Below are positions 43,681-51,631 of a stretch of 64,000 bases of DNA, in pieces (the first letter of the stretch is position 1; each line of letters begins with the position of its first letter). The DNA comes from an uncultured Campylobacter sp. Its GTDB lineage: Bacteria > Campylobacterota > Campylobacteria > Campylobacterales > Campylobacteraceae. The notes below the pieces were generated by a model. That model was not told where the DNA came from, did not search any database, and saw only the letters and a program-made list of their open reading frames with translations. Position numbers and translations under genes: made by a program. The stretch lies in contig NZ_CAKZTI010000057.1 of assembly GCF_937921625.1 (NCBI RefSeq), positions 3,005-67,004 on the forward strand. Reading direction: 5' to 3'.

Positions 43681-44247
43681 ATGCAAAGACCGACTCCGAT
43701 TAATCAGGAAATCAAACTCGATGAGAAGCGCTATATCGTTTCCAAAACCGATCCGAAGGGCATTATCACGTTTGCAAATCCGTATTTTTGTATGATTTGT
43801 GGCTATAGTGAGCTTGAGCTTTTGGGGCAGCCGCATAACATCATACGGCATCCGGACATGCCGCGCATAGCGTTTAAGCTCATGTGGGATACGATACAAC
43901 AAGGCAAGGATTTTACCGCCGTAGTTAAAAATTTAGCCAAAGACGGGCGCTTTTATTGGGTCATTACGGAATTTACTTCTAAAAAAGATCCCGTGACAGG
44001 GCAGATCACCGAATACACGGCATTTCGCAAGGCTCCGCCAAGATCTGCGATCGAAACTATAGAGCCAATTTATAGGGCATTGCTGGATGCTGAAAGAAAC
44101 GGCGGTATGCAGGCTAGCCAAAAGGCGCTCGTGGACTTTTTAAAAAGCAAAGGCGAGACCTACGAGAGCTGGATCGCAAAGGTCTCAGGCAAATCAAATC
44201 CGCTCACCGCAATGTTTTTTAAGGCGATGAAAAAGCTTTTTAGCTAG
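43681..44247 (+). CDS. CetB-like PAS-domain energy-taxis protein
   Basis: A 188-residue soluble protein: Aer-type PAS domain (~18-120) with GIITFANPYFCMICGYSELELLGQPHNIIRHPDMP and GRFYWVITEFTS, then a helical tail. C. jejuni CetB is a similar stand-alone PAS protein that works with the receptor CetA in redox taxis, probably through bound FAD. No cetA-like gene is in the window, so the partner must lie elsewhere or the protein has another role. Ribosome site AAAGGATT. Confidence 0.8.
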   Translation: MQRPTPINQEIKLDEKRYIVSKTDPKGIITFANPYFCMICGYSELELLGQPHNIIRHPDMPRIAFKLMWDTIQQGKDFTAVVKNLAKDGRFYWVITEFTSKKDPVTGQITEYTAFRKAPPRSAIETIEPIYRALLDAERNGGMQASQKALVDFLKSKGETYESWIAKVSGKSNPLTAMFFKAMKKLFS

Positions 44248-44270
44248 TCCAGTTAAAATTTAATGCAAAC

Positions 44271-44285
44271 CCCGCGCAATGCGGG
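44271..44285 (+). terminator. short hairpin after the CetB-like gene
   Basis: CCCGC / GCGGG stem with a 5-base loop 24 bases after the stop codon, before the convergent recO. Short and without a T-run, so weak. Confidence 0.35.
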
Positions 44286-44415
44286 ATTATTCAGCCTTGT
44301 AGAGCAAAACAAATAAAGCACGAAGCCGCCCGTTCATAAAATTTTGAAATTCTACGAAATTTTAAAATTTAGCTTGAGTTTTGAAATTTCACGTCCATAT
44401 CAAACGCGCTACAGA

Positions 44416-45030
44416 TCAAAGCCCCTCAAGCGTTATGTCGTAGAGCCTCTCTGCCGTCTCGTCGTTTAAATTTAGCGTCTTTTTACTCTGCAAAAATTCT
44501 AAAATTTCATCCTGCGCAAAGCCCGTTCTTTGCGCGCAATGCTCGTGCGCAGGCAAAAAGCCGCGGCACAGTGCGATATTTTCTAAAATTTCTTCGTCGC
44601 ATAAAAAACAATACGGCTCGTCGTGCAACCGCCCCTCAAATTTTAAAATTTCGGCGTAGCTTTCTACGATTATGCGGCGCGGATTTTGTTTGCCAAAGCA
44701 CATAGCAGCTCGGTTTAGCAGCTCATAATAGAATTTATCCAGATGCTCGGCATCTTTTAGATGCGCGTGCAAAAGCCGCATAAATTGCTGCCAAAATAGC
44801 AGCTTCTCGCGGCTTGCGAGCCACGCGTATCCCAAATGCATCACGCCGCTAAGACGAGGGAGGAAGTTTGGATTTTGCGAGAGCTCGAAGTCGATCTTAT
44901 AGCCCTGGATGATGTTTGAATGGCGCGCGCCGTAGAAGCGATACGCACGCACGAGCGCGCTTTCGCTCAGCACGTCCACGATGCAGTCCTCGTCCCTAAC
45001 TTTGGTCGTTTTTAATATAAATCCTTGCAT
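44416..45030 (-). CDS. recO: DNA repair protein RecO
   Basis: A 204-residue RecO, short as in Campylobacter. The N-terminal OB fold opens MQGFILKTTKVRDEDCIVDVLSE with RAYRFYGARHSN. A helical middle and a zinc-like set (CFLCDEEI ... CRGFLPAHEHC) complete it. RecO helps load RecA at gaps. Divergent from accD. Confidence 0.85.
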   Translation of the reverse strand: MQGFILKTTKVRDEDCIVDVLSESALVRAYRFYGARHSNIIQGYKIDFELSQNPNFLPRLSGVMHLGYAWLASREKLLFWQQFMRLLHAHLKDAEHLDKFYYELLNRAAMCFGKQNPRRIIVESYAEILKFEGRLHDEPYCFLCDEEILENIALCRGFLPAHEHCAQRTGFAQDEILEFLQSKKTLNLNDETAERLYDITLEGL

Positions 45031-45081
45031 TTTCCTATTTTAGCGAAATTCACATATAAATTTAAATAAAGAATTTTAGGT

Positions 45082-45087
45082 TATAAT
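45082..45087 (+). promoter_or_regulatory. -10 box for the accD operon
   Basis: GGTTATAATC 37 bases before the accD ATG; an AAAGGAAA ribosome site follows. Likely the main promoter of accD-rlmH-dksA and the membrane protein gene. Confidence 0.6.
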
Positions 45088-45123
45088 CAGAAGTTTCATT
45101 TTATAGAATTTAAAGGAAATCAT

Positions 45124-46023
45124 ATGAATTTTGGAGATCTATTTTCAAAAATACGTAGAACGCAGCCCGCACCTAGCGAAGCTCCTACGCACTGGATAAA
45201 GTGCCCGGGATGCGGCGCACTGATGTATAGCAAAGAGGTCGAGCAAAATCATAGCGTTTGCCCGAAGTGCAACTACCATCTGCGTTTTGACGCGCAGGCT
45301 CGCATCGATCTGATCTGCGACGAAGGCTCTTTCGTGGAGTACGATCAAAATTTGCAGCCCGTCGATCCACTAAAATTCGTCGATAAAAAATCCTACAAAA
45401 AGCGCATCTCCGAGAGCAAGGAAAAAACAGGCAGGTTCAGCGCGGTGATCGCAGGCGAGGGCGCTATAAGTCGCCAAAAAATTCAGCTCGTGGTGTTTGA
45501 TTTTAACTTCATGGGCGGAAGCCTGGGCTCCGTGGAGGGCGAAAAGATCGTGCGTGCCGTAAAGCGCAGCCTCGATAAAAACGAGCCGCTAATCATCGTA
45601 AGCGCAAGCGGTGGTGCTAGGATGCAAGAAAGCACCTTTTCGCTAATGCAGATGAGCAAAACCTCTGCCGCGCTTAAAATTTTATCCGAGCATAAAATTC
45701 CTTTCATATCCATTCTTACCGATCCTACGATGGGCGGCGTGAGCGCGTCCTTTGCGTGGCTGGGAGATATCATTATCGCAGAGCCCGGCGCTCTTATCGG
45801 CTTTGCCGGGCAGCGCGTCATCAAGCAAACCATCGGCGCGGATCTGCCGGAGGGCTTTCAGAGATCGGAATTTCTGCTCGAGCACGGATTAATTGATGCG
45901 ATCGTGCCTAGAGCTGAGATGAGGCAGTATTTAAGCGATATAATCAACGTGCTGAGCAAAAACGCTGTGCAGATTGACGACACGAGCGATAAGTCGCTGC
46001 ACGAAGATGGAAGCGAAGAGTAG
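45124..46023 (+). CDS. accD: acetyl-CoA carboxylase carboxyltransferase subunit beta
   Basis: A 299-residue AccD. The N-terminal zinc ribbon CPGCGALMYSKEVEQ...CPKC (~28-50) is followed by the carboxyltransferase domain with SASGGARMQE, TDPTMGGVSASFA and the substrate loop GFAGQRVIKQT. It joins AccA to make malonyl-CoA, the first step of fatty-acid synthesis. Its stop overlaps the GTG start of rlmH by 1 base. Confidence 0.96.
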   Translation: MNFGDLFSKIRRTQPAPSEAPTHWIKCPGCGALMYSKEVEQNHSVCPKCNYHLRFDAQARIDLICDEGSFVEYDQNLQPVDPLKFVDKKSYKKRISESKEKTGRFSAVIAGEGAISRQKIQLVVFDFNFMGGSLGSVEGEKIVRAVKRSLDKNEPLIIVSASGGARMQESTFSLMQMSKTSAALKILSEHKIPFISILTDPTMGGVSASFAWLGDIIIAEPGALIGFAGQRVIKQTIGADLPEGFQRSEFLLEHGLIDAIVPRAEMRQYLSDIINVLSKNAVQIDDTSDKSLHEDGSEE

Positions 46024-46475
46024 TGCAGATAACGGTAAATTCCATCCAAAAGGGCGCGGACGAGTTCGCAGGCGCGATAAGCGATTATAAAAAAATGGCG
46101 GCTAAATTTGCCGCGGTGCGAGATGATATATTTTTTAACGCTAATATCGCTCGCGCACAAAGCACATCTGCCGAGCTAGCGCTTAAGGCGTATGATGAAG
46201 CTTATCTACCGCGCCTTAGCGGATACGTCGTAGCTTTGGATGAGCGCGGACAGGAGCTAGATAGCATGGAATTTGCGAGTATGCTAAAGGATAAAAGCAG
46301 TGTGTCGTTTTTCATCGGCGGCGCTTATGGGCTTAGTGAAAATTTTAAGGCAAAAGCCGATAAAATAATTAGTCTTAGCAGGCTTACGTTAGCGCACAAA
46401 ATCGCTAAACTTTTGCTCTTTGAGCAAATTTTTCGCGCATTGTGCATTAACGCAAACCATCCATATCACAAATAA
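46023..46475 (+). CDS. rlmH: 23S rRNA pseudouridine-1915 N3-methyltransferase
   Basis: A 150-residue SPOUT methyltransferase from a GTG start. The C-terminal SAM-binding trefoil knot is clear: VSFFIGGAYGLSE followed by LSLSRLTLAHKIAKLLLFEQIFRA and ending NHPYHK. It modifies helix 69 of 23S rRNA. Position after accD matches the C. jejuni order (Cj0127c-Cj0126c). Confidence 0.9.
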   Translation: MQITVNSIQKGADEFAGAISDYKKMAAKFAAVRDDIFFNANIARAQSTSAELALKAYDEAYLPRLSGYVVALDERGQELDSMEFASMLKDKSSVSFFIGGAYGLSENFKAKADKIISLSRLTLAHKIAKLLLFEQIFRALCINANHPYHK

Positions 46476-46484
46476 AGGGAAAGA

Positions 46485-46841
46485 ATGAAAAAAAACGAGT
46501 TGAAATTTTACAAGAAAATTTTAGAAGAAAAAAGAGAGCAACTCATCGCCAATATTAATAGCTCTGTAAATGAAATTTCGGAATTGCGCGAAAATAAAGC
46601 TGCGGATGATTTTGACGTAGCGAGCATGAATACGGATTTAAGCATCGAATACTCGCTCAATGTTAATCAACAAAAGGCGTTTTTAGAGATTGAAAGCGCG
46701 CTTAAACGTATCGAAAACGGCACTTATGGGCTTTGCGAGAGCTGCGGCGAGCAGATAAGCTTAGAGCGCCTTAAGGTAAATCCAGAGGCGAGATTGTGCA
46801 TTTCGTGCAAGGAACAGGCGGAAAAGCAAAATAGGAGTTAG
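46485..46841 (+). CDS. dksA: DksA/TraR-family zinc-finger protein
   Basis: A 118-residue DksA-like protein: coiled-coil N-terminal two-thirds and a C4 zinc finger at ~83-109 (CESCGEQISLE ... CISCKE). DksA binds the RNA polymerase secondary channel and, with ppGpp, adjusts rRNA and amino-acid promoters. In C. jejuni the corresponding gene sits at the same place after rlmH. Ribosome site AAGGGAAAG. Confidence 0.9.
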   Translation: MKKNELKFYKKILEEKREQLIANINSSVNEISELRENKAADDFDVASMNTDLSIEYSLNVNQQKAFLEIESALKRIENGTYGLCESCGEQISLERLKVNPEARLCISCKEQAEKQNRS

Positions 46842-46843
46842 CT

Positions 46844-47845
46844 ATGAAAACCAAGCAATTCTTTTTATATTCGATCGTCTATATCGCAATCGTCGCGATT
46901 TTAGTTTTTACGCAGCAAAGCAGTAGCTATACACTGGGGCTTTTCGGTTTTACGCTTACGCTTCCTGTGGCGGTGTGGATCGTACTGCCGTTAATTTTAT
47001 ATATGATTTTGGCGATTTTTCATATCGTTTTTCATAGCTTTGCTTTTTACCGCACAAAAAGGGCGATCGCAAAGGATCTAAGCGCATACGATGCGATGAG
47101 TAAAGAGGTTTTGCTGGGTCTTGATACCAATAAAGACTTTAAAACCGAGTATTTTAAAGACCCGAGCGAGCTTACTAAAATTTTATCTCCGTGGTACGAT
47201 AGCACCGGCATAGATGTCAAAAATGAGGATCTAAAGGAGGTCATAGGCGTTATCGAGAAGGTTAAAAACGGCGAAGTGGCGGATCTGCGAAAATATAAAC
47301 TTCCTAAAGATAACGGACTATTTTTACAAAACGAACTCAACCGCCTCGACGCCGAGCCTGCGTATGCGTATGAAATTTTAAAAACTAAAGGCGTTTATAG
47401 TGAAAATATCACTAAAAAAGCCTATGCCGTAGCGCTTGCCAAAGGAAGCTACGATAAGATCAAGGCCTATAAAATTCCTCAAGACGTAGCCGAGGTAAAT
47501 ATTTTAGTGGATCGCGCGGTGAATGACGCGAGCTTTGAGATCAGCAGCGAGGAGCTTTTCGATCTCGTAAATAATGAAAAATTTAGCGAGCAGGATTTTA
47601 TCGGCTTTGCCAAAAAGCTAAAAAATCATCTCGCTCCAGAGCAATACAAAGCCTTTTTCGAGCGGCTCAAAAACGAGAATCAAGAAGCGACCGAGGCATA
47701 TCTGTACACGCTATATGAGCTTGGCATGATCGACGAGTTTAGAGAGCAGCTAAGTCTTGCCGACGGTGAGGAGTTTGAGAAGTTTAAAATTCTGCTATTT
47801 TTGCGCGACAACGGCAAAAACGTCCCTGCGTCGCTGTTATTTTAG
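46844..47845 (+). CDS. conserved Campylobacter membrane protein in the dksA-dusB cluster
   Basis: A 333-residue protein with two N-terminal helices (~7-27, ~34-66) and a long cytoplasmic helical part with HEAT-like Glu/Lys helices. No domain recognised. It sits 2 bases after dksA and C. jejuni has a membrane protein at this place (Cj0124c), supporting orthology. A role in membrane processes is only inferred. Confidence 0.75.
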   Translation: MKTKQFFLYSIVYIAIVAILVFTQQSSSYTLGLFGFTLTLPVAVWIVLPLILYMILAIFHIVFHSFAFYRTKRAIAKDLSAYDAMSKEVLLGLDTNKDFKTEYFKDPSELTKILSPWYDSTGIDVKNEDLKEVIGVIEKVKNGEVADLRKYKLPKDNGLFLQNELNRLDAEPAYAYEILKTKGVYSENITKKAYAVALAKGSYDKIKAYKIPQDVAEVNILVDRAVNDASFEISSEELFDLVNNEKFSEQDFIGFAKKLKNHLAPEQYKAFFERLKNENQEATEAYLYTLYELGMIDEFREQLSLADGEEFEKFKILLFLRDNGKNVPASLLF

Positions 47846-48382
47846 CTCGGTAATTTTACGAGTTCGTTTTATGCGGGTAAGAGAGGCTGCCTTTAAGCTC
47901 TTTGCGTCTATTAAACACAGCCTGCGCGATAAATTTTAAAGTGCGGGTAAAATTCTAACTCGCGCAAATTTTAAATTTCAAAATTTATCGAAAAATCAAT
48001 GCGCGTAAGCGGTAAAATTTAAAAGATTTGCTTGCGTAGTGCGCGTGTAAACGGATTTTGCATTTACGCGATGAAATTTAAAATTTAAAAGTAAAGCGCA
48101 AGACTTGCTAGCCGAATAAAGTGCTGAAATTTTAAAATCCGTGCGGCGTTTTGCAAACTGCTTGCCGGGTTTGCCGTGCAAATAAAATTTGGTGGCGATC
48201 ATTCTTGCTGCCGTTTTGCCGCCACGTAAATTAGCTAAGCTTAAAAATAAAATTCGCGCCTAAATGCGAATACGTAGCCTATGAAATTTAAAATTTAAAG
48301 CTCGCGGCAAAACCCGCTGCAAGCGCTGCGGAGTTAAATTTAAAGGTTTAAATTCAAACGAAATCAAAATGAGAAATTTAAA
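47846..48382. other. 537-base gap, no gene seen
   Basis: AT-rich spacer between the membrane protein gene and dusB with dense AAATTT/AAAATTT words. At 48048-48065 it holds an 18-base word (TAAACGGATTTTGCATTT) that also occurs at 32886-32903. No hairpin terminator or coding frame is convincing. Confidence 0.4.
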
Positions 48383-49309
48383 ATGACGAAAGATTTTTTT
48401 AAAAGGGACCCTTTATTTTTGGCGCCTTTGGCGGGCTTTTCGGATCCGCCGCTGCGGGGCGTAGTGAAAAAATTCGGCTGCGACGCGACCGTAAGCGAGA
48501 TGATAAGCGCAAACGCCCTTGTTTTCGAGGGCGAAAAGACGCTAAAGATGCTCGAAAAAAATGCCGCCGAAACCCCATTTTTCGTGCAGATCGCAGGCAG
48601 CGATGCGGAAATTATCAAAAAGGCGGTTTTGCTCATCAATAAATTTGACGGCATCGACGGTATCGATCTAAACTGCGGCTGCCCCGTCCCCAAGGTCGTA
48701 AAGCAAGGCGCCGGCTCGGCGCTGCTGCTTGATCTGCCTCGCCTATCGCGCCTGGTTGAGACGATCAAAAAGTATTCGAATAAAAAATTTACGAGCGCGA
48801 AGGTGCGGCTGGGCTTCGGCGCCGTGGATATCGAAAATATCGCTCGCGCCGTACAAGGCGCAGGAGCCGATTTTATTGCTATTCACGGTCGCACCAGAGC
48901 GGGCGGATACAGCGCGGCGGTGGATTACAGCGCGATCGCAAGAGCCAAACACGAACTGCAAATCCCCGTGATCGCAAACGGCGACATAAACTCCGCCAAT
49001 GCGCCTGCAGTGCGAGACCTTAGCGGCGCAGACGCGCTGATGATCGGTCGCGCGGTCATCGGCAGACCCTGGATCTTTCGCGAGATCAAAACGGGCGAAC
49101 AGGCAAGTGACGAGCTAAAAAGGGAAGTCGTGCTCTATCATTTCTCCCAGATGTTAAGCCACTACGGCGTGCGCGGCGTGGCGATATTTCGCAAGCATCT
49201 GCACGAATACTCCAAGGGGCGCGAAAACGCCGCAAGCTTTCGCGAGCAGATCAACCACGTCGCTGCTGAGAGCGAAATGACTCGGCTAATCGAGGAATTT
49301 TTCGCCTAA
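48383..49309 (+). CDS. dusB: tRNA-dihydrouridine synthase (DusB-like)
   Basis: A 308-residue FMN enzyme reducing uridines in tRNA D-loops. Motifs: FLAPLAGFSDPPLR, VSEMISANALVFEG, GIDLNCGCPVPKVVKQGAGSALL (catalytic Cys), FIAIHGRTRAGGYS and NGDINSA...GADALMIGRAVIGRPWIF. Matches DusB of the C. jejuni cluster (Cj0123c). The ATG lies at the end of a gap with only a weak ribosome site (AAATTTAAA). Confidence 0.9.
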   Translation: MTKDFFKRDPLFLAPLAGFSDPPLRGVVKKFGCDATVSEMISANALVFEGEKTLKMLEKNAAETPFFVQIAGSDAEIIKKAVLLINKFDGIDGIDLNCGCPVPKVVKQGAGSALLLDLPRLSRLVETIKKYSNKKFTSAKVRLGFGAVDIENIARAVQGAGADFIAIHGRTRAGGYSAAVDYSAIARAKHELQIPVIANGDINSANAPAVRDLSGADALMIGRAVIGRPWIFREIKTGEQASDELKREVVLYHFSQMLSHYGVRGVAIFRKHLHEYSKGRENAASFREQINHVAAESEMTRLIEEFFA

Positions 49310-49331
49310 ATTTAGAATTTTAGGAACTCTG

Positions 49332-49769
49332 ATGATTATTTTAAAAATTATAGCCTGCGCATTTTCGATGGGTTTTTGCTTGATGTGCATTTCAAGTTTA
49401 ATGGGTTTTTTTATAGGGCAGATTTTTGACACATCTAGCGTCCGGTTTGACGATCCCTTAGAATGGCTACAGCAGAAGTGCGTATATTTCCTATTTTTGT
49501 GGATATTTTTCTGCGGGATTTGCGCGATACTTGCCGCAAAGTTAAAGGATTTTGGTAAGCTCACTGATTTTTTCGTAAATTTATTTTTGCCTACAGCAGC
49601 GGTTTGGATGCTATCGCCATTTTTAGGGATGATGATTGTGGCGCTGATTGTTTCAGATTTGCATCTTGCCAGGTTTTATTCCTCATTGCTTAGCGCATTA
49701 ATATTTATCGTTCTTTTTATGATCGTCGTAGCCGAGGTCTTAAAGCAGATTTATCCGTCCAAGTCCTAG
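49332..49769 (+). CDS. four-helix hypothetical membrane protein
   Basis: A 145-residue hydrophobic protein with helices at ~2-26, ~51-70, ~79-100 and ~115-138. Short loops include FDTSSVRFDDPLEWLQQKC. No family recognised. Ribosome site TTAGGAAC. It lies 22 bases after dusB and may be co-transcribed with it. Confidence 0.6.
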   Translation: MIILKIIACAFSMGFCLMCISSLMGFFIGQIFDTSSVRFDDPLEWLQQKCVYFLFLWIFFCGICAILAAKLKDFGKLTDFFVNLFLPTAAVWMLSPFLGMMIVALIVSDLHLARFYSSLLSALIFIVLFMIVVAEVLKQIYPSKS

Positions 49770-49867
49770 CGCGCGGAATTTTAAAATTTAGTGCAGAGCT
49801 TTTATCTACCGCTTATATCACAGCTCGCGCGTTAAAAGGCGAGGGCGTTAAAATTTAAGGAGAAATT

Positions 49868-50599
49868 ATGGAAAATATCTACATCATCGGCGACGTGCAC
49901 GGCTGCTACAGATCGCTTTTGGCGTTAATAGAGCAGCTGCCGCATAAATTTGATAGCAAAATTTGCTTTGTGGGCGATCTGATCGACCGAGGCCCTGCGA
50001 GCTCGGATGTGGTGGAGCTAGTGCGCACTCGCGGATATGACGCGGTGATGGGCAATCACGAAAAGCGCTTTGTAAGCAACGCAAAAACTGCACTAAGGTG
50101 CGCAAAGACGGGCAAATTTACGAGCTCAAATGACCTCTACGCATTTTTTAGCCTGGACGAAAGCTGGCTGTTTAATAACGGCGGTGAAGCGACGCTAGCG
50201 TCGTATTATCGTCACGGAGGCGTGAAACAATGCAAGGAGCATCTGCGGTTTGTCTCGCGGCTGCCGATTTACTTGGAGTATGATTTGCGTGATGAAAGCG
50301 GTCGCGCCCTCGTCGTATCGCACTCCGCAGTGGGTCGCGCGTGGGGGATTAGACACGATGCAGAGCGTGCGAAAAGCTTCGCCGCTCATGTGCTAAGCGG
50401 GCGCGGAGATGATAGCGCGAATGATGGAATTTTTAATGTCTACGGGCACACGCCGGTAAAAAAGCCCGTCATTACGGAATTTAGCGCAAATATCGATCTG
50501 GGCTGTGTTTATAAAAAGCACTGGGGCGAGAAGGCGAGGCTTTGCGCGCTGGAGTTTCCCTCAAAGAGAATTTTCACGCAGGAATGCATAGATTTTTGA
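49868..50599 (+). CDS. ApaH/PrpE-like metallophosphoesterase
   Basis: A 243-residue phosphoesterase with the set IIGDVHGCYRSL (GDxHG), FVGDLIDRGPAS (GDxxDRG), VMGNHEKRF (GNHE), VVSHSAVG and VYGHTPVKKP. These are the motifs of the PPP/ApaH branch, which hydrolyses dinucleoside polyphosphates or phosphoproteins. Ribosome site AAGGAG. Stands alone, convergent with tyrA. Confidence 0.85.
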   Translation: MENIYIIGDVHGCYRSLLALIEQLPHKFDSKICFVGDLIDRGPASSDVVELVRTRGYDAVMGNHEKRFVSNAKTALRCAKTGKFTSSNDLYAFFSLDESWLFNNGGEATLASYYRHGGVKQCKEHLRFVSRLPIYLEYDLRDESGRALVVSHSAVGRAWGIRHDAERAKSFAAHVLSGRGDDSANDGIFNVYGHTPVKKPVITEFSANIDLGCVYKKHWGEKARLCALEFPSKRIFTQECIDF

Positions 50600-50719
50600 G
50601 TTTGTGTCGGGATAGCGCGGATTAAAATTTAAATTTGCGTAGGCTATTTGAAGGCGAAATTTTAGAATTTAAAGACGCGTTCTTAAAGCGTCCGTCGCGC
50701 AGCCAGATCGCGTGAAATT

Positions 50720-51550
50720 TTAAATAATATCCCTTAGCTTACGCGCTTCATACATCCACGCCTCAAGCTCGTCCCAGTGCTCGCCCTCAATCATCTGTAC
50801 GCAAATTTCAAGCTCATTTTTAAAAGCGTCGATCGCGCCCAGTAGGTTCGTGCGGTTTTGCTTAAAAATATCGACCCACATCTGCGGCGAGCTTTTGGCG
50901 ATACGGCTCATGCCGGAGAAGCTGCCGCCAGCTAAATTTATGATATTGCGGCGATTTTCCTCTTTTAGTACGCTATTTACGAGCGAGTAGCTGATCGCAT
51001 GCGGTAGGTGCGAGATGAGCGCTACGTGGTGATCGTGGCTTTTTGCGTCCATAAATACGATCTTCATCCCCGCGAACGAAAAAATTTCGACCGCTCGTTT
51101 GATATGCACTTCATCCGCACCATGATCGTCGCAGATAACGACTACTGCGCCGTTTAAAAGCTCTTTAAATGCCGCTTGCGGGCCGGAGTTTTCGGTACCA
51201 GCCATTGGGTGAGCTGCGATGAAATTTCGTCTGATCTGCGGAGGACAGTTTTGCAAAATTTTAAATTTCGTGCTTCCCAGATCAATGATCGTCGTTTCAC
51301 TTCTGCAGTCGCTTAGTTTTTGCAACGTCTCAATAATTGCTTCCACGGGGATCGCGAGAAAGATCGCGTCGCAGCTTTGCTTCATCTGCTCCAGACTTAA
51401 AATTTCATGCACGAGCCCGAGCCTCAGAGCTTCTTTTTCATTTTCGCGGCTGATGTCGCAGCCGTAGACGGTGCTAATTATTTTGGTGCTTTTTAGACAT
51501 AGCCCAAGAGAGCCGCCGATGAGACCCAAGCCGATAATTCCTATCTTCAT
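50720..51550 (-). CDS. tyrA: prephenate dehydrogenase
   Basis: A 276-residue enzyme of tyrosine synthesis. Nucleotide turn GIIGLGLIGGSLGLC, then FLAIPVEAI, AHPMAGTENSGP and HHVALISHLPHAISYSL, as in TyrA. The start at 51550 has an AAGGAATT site; the frame beyond to 51574 adds a non-homologous 8-residue leader. Divergent from bamA, as I recall for C. jejuni (Cj0130 next to Cj0129). Confidence 0.92.
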   Translation of the reverse strand: MKIGIIGLGLIGGSLGLCLKSTKIISTVYGCDISRENEKEALRLGLVHEILSLEQMKQSCDAIFLAIPVEAIIETLQKLSDCRSETTIIDLGSTKFKILQNCPPQIRRNFIAAHPMAGTENSGPQAAFKELLNGAVVVICDDHGADEVHIKRAVEIFSFAGMKIVFMDAKSHDHHVALISHLPHAISYSLVNSVLKEENRRNIINLAGGSFSGMSRIAKSSPQMWVDIFKQNRTNLLGAIDAFKNELEICVQMIEGEHWDELEAWMYEARKLRDII

Positions 51551-51592
51551 AAAATTCCTTTTTGATATATGCAAGTTTTAATTTTAATGTGG

Positions 51593-51598
51593 TATTAT
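51593..51598 (+). promoter_or_regulatory. -10 box for bamA
   Basis: GGTATTATAC 34 bases before the bamA ATG. Confidence 0.4.
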
Positions 51599-51631
51599 AC
51601 GCAAATTATTTTCGTTTTTAGGTAAAATTTT

